The position numbers and the translations under genes are program-made. A DNA stretch of 36,874 nt from Actinospica durhamensis (GTDB lineage Bacteria > Actinomycetota > Actinomycetes > Streptomycetales > Catenulisporaceae): the NCBI RefSeq assembly GCF_018139695.1, contig NZ_JAGSOG010000059.1:1-36874 (forward strand), given 5' to 3'. The first letter of the stretch is position 1. Every line of letters starts with the position of its first letter. Under the pieces are notes generated by a model that saw nothing but the letters and a program-made list of their open reading frames with translations, was not told the origin of the DNA and searched no databases. Shown piece after piece: positions 24,619-32,108 of the stretch.

Positions 24619-25965
24619 TCATCCGGTCGGGTACGCGCACGCCGCCTGGTCCGCCGCGGCGTACTGCGCGGCGCTCATCGAGGCGGGCGAGAGCGAGGGG
24701 TCCGAGCCGGGACGCAGCCGCAACACGCCCGCCGCGCCGACCCCGGTCGGAGCCTGGCCGCCGAGGCAGGCCGCGGCGTAGACGAGTACCGAAGCGCTCT
24801 GGCTCCCGGCCGCGGCGGGCAGCTGCCACGGCTCGGTCGGCTCGGTGGCGGTGGAGACGATGCCGATCGGGTGCCACCGGCCCTTGGGCGACCGGGCGTC
24901 GGCGGAGAAGTAGGCGTACCCGACGATCCCGAGGTTCGCGCCCGTGGCCCGCAGCGCGACGGTGTCGGAGCCGGAGGTGCCCGCGGCCACCGAGAACGAC
25001 AGCTCGGTCGGCGCCGGGGCGTCGTCGGCGCAGCCGATCGGGCGCAGGGCGGCGGGCGGGTTCCCGTGAATCACTGCCGAGGCCACGACATCGTGGTCGT
25101 TCAGGATGAACCACCGCATGTCGGGCGAACCGCCGGTCAGGTCGTGGACGACGTCGCCGATGCAGTATCCGGTGAACGCCAGCTCGCACCCCGCCGGCAG
25201 GTGTACCACCACCGGGTCCTCCAGCGAGGCGCCCGCGCGGACGTTGGCGCCGCTCGAGGACGTCGTCCCGGTGAAGACGTCCCCGGCCGTGGTCGAGCCG
25301 GAACACGTGGGCGAGGTCGAAGAACGCGATGAGGTCGAAGAGGCCGAGGAGATCGCGGAGGAGGCGTTGGCGTTCGGCAGTGAGGATCCGCGCATCGCGA
25401 GGACGGCGACCGCGCACGCCGCGAACACGCTCGTCTGGACGATCCATCGGCGCCGGGAGAATCGGCGACGCGATGCCTTCGTCGCGGGAGGAGTCGCGGG
25501 GTTGAGCGCCGGGTACGGATCCGCTTCGGACGATCCGGTATCGGGTATATCGGATGCCTGAGGTATATCGGATATATCGGGCATCTCGGGTGGCGGAACG
25601 GGATCCGGTTCCGATTGCGTGGGCTGCGATGCGGACGGAGCGCTGATGCCCGTAGCGACCGTATTGACCGCATGACCCGTATTGCCCGCCGACTGCGCCG
25701 CGACGAGGCTCGCGGCCTCGTTCCAGCGCTGCTCCCACCAGGCCGCGTCGCCGCCGCAGGCGACCGCGTACGCGAGTGCCACATCCAGGGTCGGCAGGCG
25801 TACCCCGCCCGCCGCGTCTCCGAGGGTCGTCGCACTGTACCCGGCCGTGCGCGCGAGTACGCGGTAGGGCGTCTCGCCGCGGCTCTCCCGCAGGCATCGC
25901 AGCTCGTGCGCGAATGCCTGAACCGGCCCTTCTTCCGGGTCCACGGGCCGGGGCTTACGCGCCAT
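24619..25965 (-). CDS. One-pass membrane protein: cytoplasmic HTH, external SH3-like domain
   Basis: 448 residues from the ATG at 25965 (AAGGG ten bases upstream). Residues about 14-80 form an XRE-like helix-turn-helix (AFAHELRCLRESRGETPYRV, then ARTAGYSATTLGDAAGG). Residues 81-165 are a Pro/Ser/Asp-rich linker. A basic patch (ASRRRFSRRRW) precedes one membrane helix (about 174-191, IVQTSVFAACAVAVLAM). Outside, a Ser/Thr-rich stalk leads to an SH3b-like segment (about 232-285, NVRAGASLEDPVVVHLPAGC), then an unrecognised beta-rich region with about five Cys. The topology suggests a sensor that links an envelope signal to DNA, as in other actinobacterial HTH-TM proteins. The linker contains a cluster of rare ATA codons. 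Monocistronic with a strong terminator. Confidence 0.85.
   Translation of the reverse strand: MARKPRPVDPEEGPVQAFAHELRCLRESRGETPYRVLARTAGYSATTLGDAAGGVRLPTLDVALAYAVACGGDAAWWEQRWNEAASLVAAQSAGNTGHAVNTVATGISAPSASQPTQSEPDPVPPPEMPDISDIPQASDIPDTGSSEADPYPALNPATPPATKASRRRFSRRRWIVQTSVFAACAVAVLAMRGSSLPNANASSAISSASSTSSRSSTSPTCSGSTTAGDVFTGTTSSSGANVRAGASLEDPVVVHLPAGCELAFTGYCIGDVVHDLTGGSPDMRWFILNDHDVVASAVIHGNPPAALRPIGCADDAPAPTELSFSVAAGTSGSDTVALRATGANLGIVGYAYFSADARSPKGRWHPIGIVSTATEPTEPWQLPAAAGSQSASVLVYAAACLGGQAPTGVGAAGVLRLRPGSDPSLSPASMSAAQYAAADQAACAYPTG
25536..25585 (-). repeat. Short GATATA repeats inside the HTH-membrane protein linker
   Basis: On the coding strand, GATATA followed by CC or TCC recurs three times and GATACC once within about 45 bases. 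It encodes PDISDIPQASDIPDT. ATA is a very rare Ile codon in GC-rich actinobacteria, so three in about ten codons is unusual. Confidence 0.6.
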
Positions 25966-26326
25966 CGGAAATACCCTTCGTTTCTCAGGGGGCTGCTGAT
26001 CTACTCGAGCGCGGTTTCGCCGACGGCCTGCGCCGATCCCCGGCCCGTCGAGTGTACCGATCGCCGCGGATTCGTCGCCCCCCGCACGGGCGCCGGCCGG
26101 GTGTACGGGCTGATCTTGGCGCTCATCGCCCTGCGTGCCGATGATTTCCCTGTTTCCCGGGGGAATTGTTGCATCTCTTCCCGGGCGCGGGCGGCAATGC
26201 CACCACAACGAAGGGAAGGTGAGGAATCGCGAGTATGAAGCCGCCGCTGCCGCAGCGCCGACCGTCGCGCGCCATTGATTGCGGCCATCACCACCTTCAG
26301 AGCCCCGGCGGCTAGGGTTGGGCCCG
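25966..26326. other. Divergent region between the HTH-membrane protein and MntP-like genes
   Basis: About 360 bases without a convincing gene. It includes the short palindrome TTCCC-GG-GGGAA (26154-26165), the probable leaderless -10 TAGGGT (26313-26318) of the rightward gene, and a possible 26-codon ORF (ATG 26234, GGTGAGG upstream, stop at 26312) that I do not regard as established. A manganese riboswitch (yybP-ykoY) was looked for and not seen. Confidence 0.5.
26313..26318 (+). promoter_or_regulatory. Probable -10 element of the MntP-like gene
   Basis: TAGGGT ends eight bases before the ATG at 26327 with no ribosome site between, the usual arrangement of a leaderless actinobacterial transcript. 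Confidence 0.4.
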
Positions 26327-26905
26327 ATGTCCGCACTGGTGCTCGTCGCTCTCGCCTTGGGGCTGTCGAACTTCGCCGCCTCGATCGGGATCGGTCTCTC
26401 CGGTGTCGATGCCCGGGCTCGGCTGCGCGTGGGCTTGGTGTTCGGGCTGTTCGAGACCGGTATGCCGATCCTGGGACTGGTCCTGGGCCGTTCCGCCGCC
26501 GCGGCGCTCGGCTCGCAGACGCGCTGGGTCGGCGCCGGGCTGCTGATCGCGACTGGTGTGTACGGACTGGTACAGAGCCAGCGCGGAGGCGAGGCCGGCG
26601 GGGACGGCGAGGTCGGCGGCGACAGCGAGCAGGCGGGGAGCTCCGCACGGCAACCTCTGGGGCGGCTGCTGGTGACGGGGTTGGCGCTCAGCGTGGACAA
26701 CCTTGCCGTCGGCTTCGCGCTGGGGGCGTACAAGGTCAATGTGCTGGTGGCCGCCGTGGTGATCGGCGCGGTCAGCATCGGGCTGTCTCTACTGGGGCTC
26801 GAGCTCGGGGCCAGGATCGGCGCGGCCGCCGGGCGGCGGGGTGAGGTGATCGGCGCGGTCGTGCTCATCGCGGTCGGAGTCGCGATCGCGGCCGGGCTGT
26901 TTTGA
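26327..26905 (+). CDS. MntP/DUF204-like membrane protein (putative manganese efflux)
   Basis: 192 residues from the ATG at 26327, probably leaderless. Six hydrophobic segments occur in two three-helix halves separated by a Gly/Ser/Glu-rich loop (about 87-106). Both halves carry the family's small-residue helix motif: SNFAASIGIGLSGV in helix 1 and LSVDNLAVGFALGAY in helix 4. Canonical MntP has an Asp in each motif; here the first is Asn (LSNFAAS) and the second is Asp (SVDNLA). The family exports Mn2+. The Asn and the absence of an associated riboswitch leave the substrate uncertain; another divalent metal is possible. It precedes the copper block by 73 bases and may be part of its transcript. 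Confidence 0.75.
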   Translation: MSALVLVALALGLSNFAASIGIGLSGVDARARLRVGLVFGLFETGMPILGLVLGRSAAAALGSQTRWVGAGLLIATGVYGLVQSQRGGEAGGDGEVGGDSEQAGSSARQPLGRLLVTGLALSVDNLAVGFALGAYKVNVLVAAVVIGAVSIGLSLLGLELGARIGAAAGRRGEVIGAVVLIAVGVAIAAGLF

Positions 26906-26978
26906 GCCACCGCGCACCACGCCGTTCGCTGACCCCGGAGGCCGGCCCGGGGGACTGCTCTGGGAGGATGAGCCCGCT

Positions 26979-27752
26979 ATGGAGGTCGGCCGGTCGTTGC
27001 GCGGTGCGCGGGCCGCGGTGTTCGCCGCGGCGTGCGTCGGTGTGTCGGCGGCCGGGCACGCGTGGATGTCCGACGCGCCCATAGCCGCCTGGGCGCTGGT
27101 CGTCGCGGTGCTCGCCGTGGGCGGGGCCGCGTACGCGCTGGGCGGTCGGCAGCGCGGGTTCGCGTCGATCGCGGGTCTGATGCTGGTCGGCGAACTGGGG
27201 CTGCACCTGTTGTTCAGTGCGGCCCAGCAGGCGAGCGTGCACGTCGCCTCCGGGGCGTTCGGAGTATCCGGTGCGTCCGGTTCTTCTGCGACGGTGTGGA
27301 TGCCGGACATGTCGCGGATCAAGATGGCGTACGCGTTGCCCGCGGTGGACTGGTTGTGCGGCCACGGCATGGCCGACATGCACGACATGGCCGCGGGCGG
27401 CACCTCGGCCGGGTCTGGATCGATGGCTTCGATGTCCTGGGTGACGTCGATGCCGTGGATGACCTGGCTGGCGACGCACGGTGCGGCGGGCATGATCGGC
27501 GTGCACGTCGTCGCCGGTCTGCTGTGTGCGTGGTGGCTTCGCCGGGGCGAGGCCGCGATGTTCCAGCTGCTGCGCGCGCTCGCGGGCTTCGCGGTGCCGC
27601 TGCTGGTCTTCTTCGTCTCGAGCGCCCGGCCGGTGCTCGACTTCACCGTCGTCGTTCCCGACGACACGCGTGCGCACGTCCCGAGCGCTCGCGGGTTCCT
27701 GGTGCACGCTCTCGTTCGGCGCGGTCCGCCGACTCCCGTCTTCAGCATGTGA
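26979..27752 (+). CDS. Met-rich polytopic membrane protein, copper-block paralogue A
   Basis: 257 residues from the ATG at 26979, with GGGAGG (26962-26967) eleven bases upstream. About three N-terminal helices (to about residue 86, ending ELGLHLLFSAAQQA) are followed by a Met/His-rich loop (about 105-160: WMPDMSRIKM, GHGMADMHDM, SMASMSW, SMPWMTW), then two helices including GVHVVAGLLCAWWLRRGEAA and a basic tail ending RRGPPTPVFSM. MADMHDM fits the MxxMxxM Cu(I)-binding pattern. It is a clear paralogue of 30639-31370 over the helices, the WWLRRGEAA motif and the RRGPP end. With the PCu(A)C and Sco genes downstream, a role in copper entry or hand-off at the membrane is inferred. The family has no name I can give. 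Confidence 0.8.
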   Translation: MEVGRSLRGARAAVFAAACVGVSAAGHAWMSDAPIAAWALVVAVLAVGGAAYALGGRQRGFASIAGLMLVGELGLHLLFSAAQQASVHVASGAFGVSGASGSSATVWMPDMSRIKMAYALPAVDWLCGHGMADMHDMAAGGTSAGSGSMASMSWVTSMPWMTWLATHGAAGMIGVHVVAGLLCAWWLRRGEAAMFQLLRALAGFAVPLLVFFVSSARPVLDFTVVVPDDTRAHVPSARGFLVHALVRRGPPTPVFSM

Positions 27753-27827
27753 CACGCCGTCGGGCCCTTAGCCCGCCCGCCGGTCGGTAGCGCCGTGGCT
27801 TCGCCGCGCCCGCGCCATCCCTTCACG

Positions 27828-27876
27828 TCCTGATCACAGGCACATCCTGATCACAGGCACATCCTGATCACGGGAG
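27828..27876 (+). repeat. Three tandem 17-bp repeats before the copper chaperone gene
   Basis: The unit TCCTGATCACAGGCACA occurs at 27828-27844 and 27845-27861, and a third, partly diverged copy (TCCTGATCACGGGAG) at 27862-27876 contributes the GGGAG ribosome site. Each unit contains TGATCA. Confidence 0.8.
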
Positions 27877-27886
27877 TCATTCGTCC

Positions 27887-28525
27887 ATGTTCCATGTGCA
27901 CTTCAGCCTGCCCGCGGGCGCTGCCGTCCGCGCTCGGCGCGGGCTCGGCGCGGGCCTGAGCGCCGCCGCCCTGCTCGGTGCGGCCTGCGCCTGCTCCTCC
28001 GCCGCATCCCCGGCCTCCGGCGCCCAGGCCGTCGCGGCCGCGCGGGCCTCGGCGAGCGCGAGCCCGTCGCCGCGCGGATCCGCCTCGTCCGGGCCGATCC
28101 GGATCACCGGCGCCTACCTGCCCCAGCCGGCCAGCCCGGATGTCGCAGCCGTCTACTTCACCGTCGCCGACACCGGCGATCAGTCCGACACGCTGCTCTC
28201 GGCCACCTCCGTGCCCGCCGCGCAGGTCGCGTTGATGAGCGAGGTCTCGAGCGGCGGCGCCGAGAGCATGACCGTGGTCGCCGGCGGTCTGTCGATACCG
28301 GCGCACGGGCAGCTCGCCTTCACGACCGGCGGCTACCACGTGATGCTCACCGACCCGGCCGTCCCGCTCGAGCAGGGCGGCACCGTGCAGCTCACCCTCA
28401 CCTTCCGCCGGGCCGGGAAGGTCACGCTCGACGTGCCGATCACCTCGCTGCTCTCCGACGCCGTGACGGGGTCGGACGCCACGTCCGACGACGCCACCTC
28501 CATGGCCGGTATGCCCGGTATGTGA
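27887..28525 (+). CDS. ecuC: Extracellular copper chaperone, PCu(A)C family (ECuC-like)
   Basis: 212 residues from the ATG at 27887 with GGGAG ten bases upstream. The N-terminal hydrophobic stretch ends in LLGAACACSS, an approximate lipobox, so it is probably a lipoprotein. An Ala/Ser-rich linker leads to a PCu(A)C domain (about 70-190): IRITGAYLPQP, the AAVYFTV strand, Met117, Met128, and GGYHVML with His151/Met153. The canonical set is H-M-X10-M-X21-H-x-M; here the first His is Leu116, while M-X10-M and HxM are kept with one extra spacer residue. The acidic tail ends SMAGMPGM, a MxxMxxM Cu(I) motif. In Streptomyces, ECuC passes Cu(I) to Sco; Sco is encoded next, 49 bases on. The symbol is by analogy. 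Confidence 0.85.
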   Translation: MFHVHFSLPAGAAVRARRGLGAGLSAAALLGAACACSSAASPASGAQAVAAARASASASPSPRGSASSGPIRITGAYLPQPASPDVAAVYFTVADTGDQSDTLLSATSVPAAQVALMSEVSSGGAESMTVVAGGLSIPAHGQLAFTTGGYHVMLTDPAVPLEQGGTVQLTLTFRRAGKVTLDVPITSLLSDAVTGSDATSDDATSMAGMPGM

Positions 28526-28574
28526 GCTCAATCGCTCACCCCGAAGCCTTTTCCTGAACCGCAAGGGATCTGAC

Positions 28575-29270
28575 ATGGGATCATCCCCGCAGCGTCGCAC
28601 CCGCCCCACCCGCCGCGCCCGCCGCGCCCTGTGCGCGGCCGCCGCCCTGGCCCTGATGATGACCGGCACGCTGGCGGCCTGTTCCTCCGCCACGACCGAC
28701 GCCGCGTCGTCCGGGCTGGTCCTCGACTCGACGTCGAGCTCGTTGTTCGACGGGATCCAGCTCGGCAAGCCCTACACCAAGCCGGACCTGACCCTGACCG
28801 ACTCCGACGGTGCGACGTTCAACCTGCTCAAGGGCACCACGGGCAAGCTGACGCTGGTCTACTTCGGCTACACCCACTGCCCGGACGTGTGCCCGACGAC
28901 GATGGCCACGCTCGCCTCCGCCGTGCGCGCGCTGCCGGCCGCCCAGGCGGCCCGGGTCCAGGTCGTGTTCGTCTCCACCGACCCCACCCGCGACACCCCG
29001 GCCGTCCTGAAGGCCTGGCTGGGCCAGTACAACCCCTCCTTCATCGGCCTGACCGGGTCGTTCGCCACGATCCAGAAGGCGGCGACCTCGCTCGGCATCG
29101 ACATCGAGGCACCGGTGAAGCAGGCGGACGGCGGCTACACCGTCACCCACGGCGCGGAGGTGATCGCCTTCGACGCCAAGGACAGGGGCTACATCGTCTA
29201 CACCGCGGGCACCACCGTCGACCAGTTCACCCACGACATCCCGCTGATCCTGGCGGGCCGCGATGCCTGA
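28575..29270 (+). CDS. sco: Sco/SenC copper-thiol protein
   Basis: 231 residues from the ATG at 28575. The signal peptide ends in the lipobox GTLAAC (Cys36), so this is a membrane-anchored lipoprotein on the outer face. The thioredoxin-fold domain (about 65-228) has YFGYTHCPDVCPTTM with Cys102 and Cys106, STDPTRDTP, and His192 in YTVTHGAEV: the complete Cys-Cys-His copper site. It should receive Cu(I) from the ECuC-like protein and deliver it to the CuA site of cytochrome c oxidase or, in Streptomyces, also support GlxA maturation and development. It ends at 29270, overlapping the peroxidase gene by 8 bases, so the two are translationally linked. Confidence 0.95.
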   Translation: MGSSPQRRTRPTRRARRALCAAAALALMMTGTLAACSSATTDAASSGLVLDSTSSSLFDGIQLGKPYTKPDLTLTDSDGATFNLLKGTTGKLTLVYFGYTHCPDVCPTTMATLASAVRALPAAQAARVQVVFVSTDPTRDTPAVLKAWLGQYNPSFIGLTGSFATIQKAATSLGIDIEAPVKQADGGYTVTHGAEVIAFDAKDRGYIVYTAGTTVDQFTHDIPLILAGRDA

Positions 29271-30513
29271 GGCCGGCGCGCTCTCCCGCCGCAGGCTGTT
29301 CGCGTACACCGGGGCCGTCGGCGCGGCCGGGATCGCGGTCGGGGCGGCCGGCGCGGCGATCGCCTCTGACACCCCGTCCGCGGCGTCCGCGGCCCCGGTC
29401 GTCGGTGACGAGCAGCTCGCCTTCTACGGCACGCACCAGCCCGGTATCGCCGCGCCGGCCCAGACACAGGGGTGGCTCACCGCCTTCGACCTGGCGCCGG
29501 GAGCGACGCTCGCCCAGGTCAAGGACCTGTTTCAGCAGTGGAGCACGATCGCCGCCACGACCATGGCGGGACGTTCGCTGTCCTCGGGCGACGACGCGAT
29601 GGCCTACGGGCGCGGACCCTCGGGGCTGAGCGTGACGGTCGGGGTCGGCGCGTCGCTGCTGACCAAGCTGGGCCTCGAGGACCGGATCCCGAAGGCGCTG
29701 GACCCGCTGCCCGCGTTCCTGAACGACGCGCTGGTGCCGGCCGCGTCCGACGGCGACCTGTGCGTGCTGGTGGGAGCGAACGACGGGCTCGTCGCGGCGC
29801 ACACCCTGCGCGCCCTGCAACGCGCCGCCGCCGCGCACACCACCCAGCGCTGGCAGGTCAACGGGTTCGCCGACGCGGCGGGGAGCATGCCGAGCCCGAC
29901 CTCGACGCCGCGCAACCTCATGGGCCAGCTCGACGGGACCGGCAATCCGAAGCAGGGCACCGCGTCCTTCGACCAGACCGTCTACGTGCCCGCGACCGCG
30001 GACCCGGCGTGGATGCGCGGCGGCAGCTACCTGGTCTTCCGGAAGATCAGGATGCTGCTCGAGGACTGGGACACGCTCGACCGGGCCGGACAGGAGGCGG
30101 TGATCGGCCGGGACAAGCTCACCGGCGCGCCGCTGTCCGGCGGGAGCGAGTTCACCGCGCCGGACTACGACAAGTTCACCGCCTCGGGTGCCTTCGCGAT
30201 CCCGGCCGGGGCGCACATCCGTCAGGCCAGCGCCCAGTCCAACAACGGCGCGAGCATCCTGCGCCGGGCGTTCAACTACTACGACGGGCCCCGCGCCGAC
30301 GGCTCCCCGGACGCGGGACTGATCTTCCTGGCGTTCCAGGCGGATCCGGCGACCGGGTTCACCGTCATCCAGCAGCGGCTGTCCGGCGCGGACAGTCTCA
30401 GTACCTTCATCCGGCACGAGGCCTCCGGTCTGTTCGCGATCCTGCCCGGCTGCGCGGACGGCGACTACCTCGGGCGGGAACTGTTCGAAGGCGGTGCGGA
30501 TGGCAGCGGCTGA
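29263..30513 (+). CDS. dtpA: Tat-exported DyP-type haem peroxidase (DtpA/EfeB-like)
   Basis: 416 residues from the ATG at 29263, which overlaps the Sco stop. A twin-arginine signal (LSRRRLFAYTG, residues 8-17) precedes a hydrophobic stretch and an Ala-rich cleavage region at about 40-45. The DyP domain has the GxxDG motif as GQLDG (221-225) within LDGTGNPK, the haem-ligand His318 in IPAGAHIRQASAQS, and Arg334/335 in ILRRAFNYYDG. The enzyme is made in the cytoplasm, loaded with haem and exported folded. In S. lividans, the homologous DtpA is encoded with Sco and ECuC and contributes to copper loading of GlxA. No glxA/cslA gene is in this window. The symbol is by analogy; EfeB-type DyPs are the alternative, but no EfeU/EfeO is present. 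Confidence 0.93.
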   Translation: MPEAGALSRRRLFAYTGAVGAAGIAVGAAGAAIASDTPSAASAAPVVGDEQLAFYGTHQPGIAAPAQTQGWLTAFDLAPGATLAQVKDLFQQWSTIAATTMAGRSLSSGDDAMAYGRGPSGLSVTVGVGASLLTKLGLEDRIPKALDPLPAFLNDALVPAASDGDLCVLVGANDGLVAAHTLRALQRAAAAHTTQRWQVNGFADAAGSMPSPTSTPRNLMGQLDGTGNPKQGTASFDQTVYVPATADPAWMRGGSYLVFRKIRMLLEDWDTLDRAGQEAVIGRDKLTGAPLSGGSEFTAPDYDKFTASGAFAIPAGAHIRQASAQSNNGASILRRAFNYYDGPRADGSPDAGLIFLAFQADPATGFTVIQQRLSGADSLSTFIRHEASGLFAILPGCADGDYLGRELFEGGADGSG

Positions 30514-30638
30514 CCGCCCTGTCGGACCGACCGCGTCCGCCGCCCGACGCCGTGCTCGGAACGCGGTGAACCGTACGTCATCGCGTCCGCGCATCCCGTA
30601 TCCAAGGTCCGAGGTCGCGTGGGAGGATGGGCCACACC

Positions 30639-31370
30639 ATGGCCGCTGAACCCGTCCTGCCGACGCTGCGGGCCGCCGTGTTCGCCGGGGTGTGCCTCGG
30701 CCTCGGCGCCGGCGCGCACAGCCTGATGGCGCACGCGGGGATACCCGCGTGGGCGTTGGTGCTCGGCGGCGTCGGCGCGTTCGTGCCCGCGCGCGTGGCC
30801 GCAGGCCGCAGCGAACGGGGCCTCGCCGCCATCGCGGGATGCATGGCCGGCCTCCAGGTCCTGCTGCACCTGTTGTTCGACTACGCCCAGCACGCCGCGC
30901 AGGCCGCGAGCTCGGTACGGGTCTCGGACGCCGTGTCGTCCGGCGCCGTGTCGTCCGCTGCGAGCACGGTGTCGTCCGCGACGGTGGCCCCTGGCATGCG
31001 GATGTCCGCCGCGCAGATGGCCGAGATGGCCGACGGATCCGCCGCGGGCTCCATGCACATGGGCGCCCTCGACCTGGGTTCCCTGCACCTGGGCGCCCTG
31101 CACCTGGCCGGCGGCATGCTGCTCGGTCACGCGCTCGCAGCCCTGGTGTGTTCCTGGTGGCTGCGGCGCGGCGAGGCGGCCGTCCACGCGCTCGTCCGCA
31201 GCGCCGTGTTCCGCCTGCGGGTCGTCCGGATCGTCGTGGCCTGGATCCTCCCGCCCGCCGACCGCACTCCCGGTCGGGTGCAGGTCTCCCCGTATATCAG
31301 CGTTCTCGGATCGCAGTGGCTACGCGGCGTCCTCGCGCGCCGCGGTCCTCCTCTCTCCGTCGCCCGGTAG
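30639..31370 (+). CDS. Met/His-rich polytopic membrane protein, copper-block paralogue B
   Basis: 243 residues from the ATG at 30639, twelve bases after GGGAGG (30621-30626); an ATG at 30627 would lie on the ribosome site. Paralogue A has the same GGGAGGATG-plus-start arrangement. Helices at about 10-30, 36-55 and 60-80 (VLLHLLFDYAQHA) are followed by a Ser/Ala- and Met/His-rich loop (GMRMSAAQMAEMAD, SMHMGALDLGSLHLGALHLA), helices with GHALAALVCSWWLRRGEAA, and a tail ending RRGPPLSVAR. It probably arose from the same duplication as paralogue A and flanks the ecuC-sco-dtpA genes on the other side. A role in copper handling at the membrane is inferred from the Met motifs and context only. Confidence 0.8.
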   Translation: MAAEPVLPTLRAAVFAGVCLGLGAGAHSLMAHAGIPAWALVLGGVGAFVPARVAAGRSERGLAAIAGCMAGLQVLLHLLFDYAQHAAQAASSVRVSDAVSSGAVSSAASTVSSATVAPGMRMSAAQMAEMADGSAAGSMHMGALDLGSLHLGALHLAGGMLLGHALAALVCSWWLRRGEAAVHALVRSAVFRLRVVRIVVAWILPPADRTPGRVQVSPYISVLGSQWLRGVLARRGPPLSVAR

Positions 31371-31503
31371 AGACCGGCAGACTCCGACAGACACCCGGTT
31401 CGCGCCCTCGAGCGCGGCCGGGCATATCAGGCTTCATTCACTCACGCCTCGTCCTTCCGCCCGGCCGTTCGCGCACGCGCCGACCTGGGCCGGCGAGGCG
31501 TGT

Positions 31504-31521
31504 CCCGGGGCTCACCCCGGG
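31504..31521 (+). promoter_or_regulatory. Hairpin just upstream of the MauE-like gene's ribosome site
   Basis: CCCGGGG-CTCA-CCCCGGG, a perfect 7-bp stem with a 4-base loop, ends four bases before the GAGAGAGGA ribosome site. It could be a terminator of upstream transcription or an mRNA structure affecting translation. Confidence 0.4.
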
Positions 31522-31544
31522 AATGGAGAGAGGACGAACTTCTC

Positions 31545-32108
31545 GTGGTCGAATCCACCAGTCCGGCGGGCGGCCGGGCCAGGTCGCAGCCCTGGATCAG
31601 CCTCGCCGCCCGCGCCGGGCTCGGCGTGATGTGGCTGCACTACGCGGTGCCCAAGCTCTCGTACTCGAGCGACGCGCTGCAGTTCGCGGTGCGCGAGTAC
31701 CGGATCGGGCCCACGGGCCTGGCCGACACCTTCGGCACTATCCAGCCGTTCCTCGAACTCGCGCTCGGCCTGCTGGTCATCGTCGGGCTCGGCACCCGGC
31801 TGACCGCGGCGCTGTCCGCGCTCCTGCTGCTGGTCTACATCGGCGGCATCATCTCGCTCGGCGCCCGCGGCATCGCCATCAACTGCGGCTGCGGCGGCAT
31901 CGCGAGTACGGCGGCGGCCGGTCACACCCGCTACACCCTCGACGTCCTGCGCGACCTCGGTTACCTGGTTCCGGCCGCGTGGCTGATCTGGCAGCCGCGC
32001 TCACCCCTGGCGCTCGACGCCTGGCTGCTCGGCGAACCCGAGCCGCGCCGCGCCTCACCCACCCCGACTGAGACTTCGCACATCGAAGAAGGCGGAAGAC
32101 AATCATGA
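31545..32108 (+). CDS. MauE/DoxX-like membrane protein
   Basis: 187 residues from a GTG at 31545 with GAGAGAGGA about 10 bases upstream; earlier in-frame starts lack a ribosome site. About four hydrophobic segments: LAARAGLGVMWLHYAVPKL, IQPFLELALGLLVIVGL, LTAALSALLLLVYIGGIISL, and LGYLVPAAWLIW. Between helices 3 and 4 lies INCGCGG, the Cys-Gly-Cys motif seen in MauE/methylamine-utilisation-like proteins, which support disulfide formation in the envelope. The stop overlaps the next ATG by four bases (ATGA, 32105-32108), so it is coupled to the DsbA-like oxidoreductase, fitting a quinone-linked thiol-oxidation role. Substrate not known. Confidence 0.8.
   Translation: MVESTSPAGGRARSQPWISLAARAGLGVMWLHYAVPKLSYSSDALQFAVREYRIGPTGLADTFGTIQPFLELALGLLVIVGLGTRLTAALSALLLLVYIGGIISLGARGIAINCGCGGIASTAAAGHTRYTLDVLRDLGYLVPAAWLIWQPRSPLALDAWLLGEPEPRRASPTPTETSHIEEGGRQS

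Noticed and set aside
26234-26314. 26-codon ORF upstream of the MntP-like gene
   Set aside because: It has a fair ribosome site but no conservation evidence, and its stop overlaps the probable -10 element, so it is more likely chance.
25966-26326. yybP-ykoY manganese riboswitch before the MntP-like gene
   Set aside because: No segment resembling the conserved riboswitch core was found, and the TAGGGT spacing suggests a leaderless transcript.
25966-26910. Upstream extension of the HTH-membrane protein to 763 residues
   Set aside because: The extension overlaps the MntP-like gene antisense and has no domain; ATG 25965 has a ribosome site and begins a recognisable HTH.
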